NCBI GenBank assembly: GCA_014523625.1
Contig: JAATVP010000163.1
Location: 1-5,612 of the forward strand
Origin: Nitrososphaerales archaeon TH5896
Lineage (GTDB): Archaea > Thermoproteota > Nitrososphaeria > Nitrososphaerales > Nitrososphaeraceae
DNA length: 5,612 nt
Direction of reading: 5' to 3'
Part shown: piece by piece, positions 4,721-5,612 of the stretch
Layout: every line of letters starts with the position of its first letter
Numbering within the stretch: the stretch's first letter is position 1
The notes under the pieces: generated by a model
What the model was told of the DNA's origin: nothing
The model's input: only the letters and a program-made list of their open reading frames with translations
Databases searched by the model: none
Translations under genes and position numbers: made by a program

Positions 4721-5245
4721 TCACTTTTTCGAACCTGCATTCTTCATTCTCCCTTTCTTATCCTTTAACTTTGTCTGTCTAGTTTTCTTTTTTTCTGGGC
4801 TTGTTATAGCTCTTGCTAGTTTAGTTTTCTTGCCACTCTTCATTTTCCCACTTTTCTTCTTCCCCTTCTTGTCTAACTTCTTCTCCTTCTTACCCTTCTT
4901 GTCTAGCTTCTTACCCTTCTTGTCTAGCTTCTTCCCCTTCTTCTTATTCGATTTCTTCTTTGATGAGACCTTCAATTCCTCCGTTTTAGGAGTTCTCTCC
5001 AATTTATCATACAATGCCGCCATACTTTCTTCAATTCGTTTTATCGATCTATCGTTAGTCTCTAATTTTTGAGTGAATTCCTTAAGAGCCATTTGTATTT
5101 CATCTTGATGAAGAAAAGATTCACTTTGATTGGATTGGGGTTCAGTAGCTTCTGCATTCAAATTGGTCTGTATCAGAGGCTCGTCGGTTGTAGTTAAATC
5201 GCTTGTTTTAGTATTATCGTTATCCTCTCGAGTGGATTCTGACAT
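4721..5245 (-). CDS. Lysine-rich coiled-coil protein, first gene of the SixA operon
   Basis: A 174-residue protein from ATG 5245 with three zones. Residues 1-45 are acidic, Ser/Thr/Asn/Gln-rich and probably disordered. Residues 46-92 form a likely amphipathic helix or short coiled coil (EIQMALKEF, IEESMAALYDKLE). Residues 95-174 are extremely basic, with three LDKKGKK heptads (107-113, 114-120, 124-130) and further KKK and GKK clusters. There is no membrane segment, no signal peptide and no cysteine. The tail could bind DNA, RNA or polyphosphate, all polyanions; lysine-rich histone-like tails and polyphosphate-modified lysine stretches are known precedents. No family is recognised. A TATA-like box 23 nt upstream of the ATG supports the start and suggests a leaderless mRNA. 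It heads a unit with the SixA-like and zinc-ribbon genes. Confidence 0.75.
   Translation of the reverse strand: MSESTREDNDNTKTSDLTTTDEPLIQTNLNAEATEPQSNQSESFLHQDEIQMALKEFTQKLETNDRSIKRIEESMAALYDKLERTPKTEELKVSSKKKSNKKKGKKLDKKGKKLDKKGKKEKKLDKKGKKKSGKMKSGKKTKLARAITSPEKKKTRQTKLKDKKGRMKNAGSKK
4863..4933. repeat. In-frame 20-21 nt repeats in the lysine tract
   Basis: Three copies of a unit reading CCCTTCTTGTCTAGCTTCTT on the + strand lie at 4863-4882 (one mismatch), 4893-4912 and 4914-4933. Spacings of 30 and 21 nt are multiples of three, and the units encode LDKKGKK. They are internal to the coding region and probably arose by slippage or unequal exchange. Confidence 0.75.
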
Positions 5246-5246
5246 A

Positions 5247-5259
5247 TCAAATCATTTGA
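5247..5259. promoter_or_regulatory. Palindrome between TATA box and ATG of the lysine-rich gene
   Basis: TCAAAT-C-ATTTGA, perfect 6-bp arms around one base. It begins one base upstream of the start codon and overlaps the predicted transcription start, so a bound repressor would block initiation. The arms are short and AT-rich, so chance is possible. Confidence 0.3.
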
Positions 5260-5268
5260 AACATGTCC

Positions 5269-5276
5269 TATATATT
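5269..5276 (-). promoter_or_regulatory. TATA box of the lysine-rich/SixA/zinc-ribbon operon
   Basis: AATATATA on the minus strand, ending 23 nt upstream of the ATG at 5245. This spacing puts the transcription start at or within a few bases of the ATG, as in archaeal leaderless mRNAs. It is the best TATA box in the window. Confidence 0.55.
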
Positions 5277-5478
5277 CCTTATAGGCCTATGTGTTCTATG
5301 GCGGATAATATTATATTCATTGCCACGTCGAATGACGAAATTTTAAAACCAACAATATAGTAATTCCAGGGGCAATCTTCAAGTTTGGACTTTGAGTGTT
5401 GTCGTTCATGTTCACAGTCGATCCCAAATTCCACATTCCATATTCGATGCTGTATTGAGCTCGCTTCATGCATGACAA

Positions 5479-5612
5479 TCAAGCCATTACGTTTGTCGTC
5501 CTATTGAAAAAATTGGTAGTTCTTGCAGAAAGATCGCCCTTCACGAATTTTACAAATTCCTCATATTTGTTCTGTCTTTCTTGATTTAGCTGCGCTATTA
5601 TTGAATTAACTA
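5479..5612 (-). CDS. C-terminal end of an unidentified gene (5' part outside window)
   Basis: A minus-strand frame is open from the right edge for 43 codons to a TGA at 5481-5479. It reads VNSIIAQLNQERQNKYEEF, then VKFVKGDLSARTTNFFNRTTN and VMA. The composition is protein-like, helical and charged, and the frame contains no internal ATG until the third codon from the end, so the start must lie beyond the window. I do not recognise the family. It points the same way as the lysine-rich operon, but the 233 bases between them (5246-5478) hold only the operon promoter, so it is probably a separate transcript. Confidence 0.45.
   Translation of the reverse strand, partial: VNSIIAQLNQERQNKYEEFVKFVKGDLSARTTNFFNRTTNVMA

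Noticed and set aside
4863..4933. Spaced 20-nt repeats as a CRISPR array
   Set aside because: The repeats are in frame, spacers are only 1 to 10 nt, and the units encode a lysine heptad.
4830..5072. 80-codon + strand ORF rich in Phe, Leu and Ser, resembling a membrane protein
   Set aside because: It is the antisense reading of the lysine codons (AAG/AAA read as CTT/TTT), so its hydrophobicity is an artefact of the polypurine tract.
5130..5360. 76-codon + strand ORF
   Set aside because: Antisense to the N-terminus and promoter of the lysine-rich gene; no start signal or motif.
5279..5482. 67-codon minus-strand ORF from a TTG
   Set aside because: It fills the gap between the right-edge gene and the operon TATA box, but has a weak start overlapping the previous stop, mixed composition and no recognisable motif. 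It cannot be excluded as a small gene.

Overview
The window looks like part of an archaeal chromosome, most likely ammonia-oxidising Nitrososphaerota (Thaumarchaeota, Nitrososphaera/Nitrosocosmicus type). The support is indirect. The DNA is AT-rich. Several starts sit about 23-35 nt behind TATA-like boxes with no Shine-Dalgarno, which fits leaderless or short-leader archaeal mRNAs, and TTG starts are common. The SixA-type phosphatase ending in a GELRWLLTP block and the small zinc ribbon with a CPCC...LR motif are forms I associate with this phylum. No rRNA, tRNA, CRISPR array, transposase or integrase was seen.

Layout, left to right. 45-605 (-): family I inorganic pyrophosphatase with two unusual active-site substitutions. 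702-1413 (-): one CYTH-like protein split into two reading frames by a C7 run. 1426-1470: nested hairpin in its leader. 1534-2031 (-): bacterial-type SixA. 2032-2227: divergent promoter region with two perfect dyads. 2228-2619 (+): VOC/glyoxalase-fold protein broken by a one-base frameshift. 2760-2990 (-): small two-CXXC zinc-ribbon protein. 3046-3650 (-): no intact gene, but strong traces of a decayed one with several stops and at least one frameshift. 3680-5245 (-): a tight three-gene unit, read from right to left as a lysine-rich coiled-coil protein, a second SixA-like phosphatase with lysine tracts, and a small zinc-ribbon protein. 5479-5612 (-): C-terminus of a gene entering from the right edge.

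Theme. Four products belong to families that act on phospho-compounds: pyrophosphatase, CYTH/triphosphate-tunnel fold, and two SixA histidine phosphatases. One operon pairs SixA with an extremely lysine-rich partner. A link to polyphosphate or condensed-phosphate metabolism is an attractive inference, not something the sequence proves.

Caution. Two recognisable genes are each broken by a single-base shift, one of them at a homopolymer. This could be real gene decay or residual indel error in a long-read or metagenomic assembly. The multi-stop remnant at 3046-3650 cannot be explained by indels alone.
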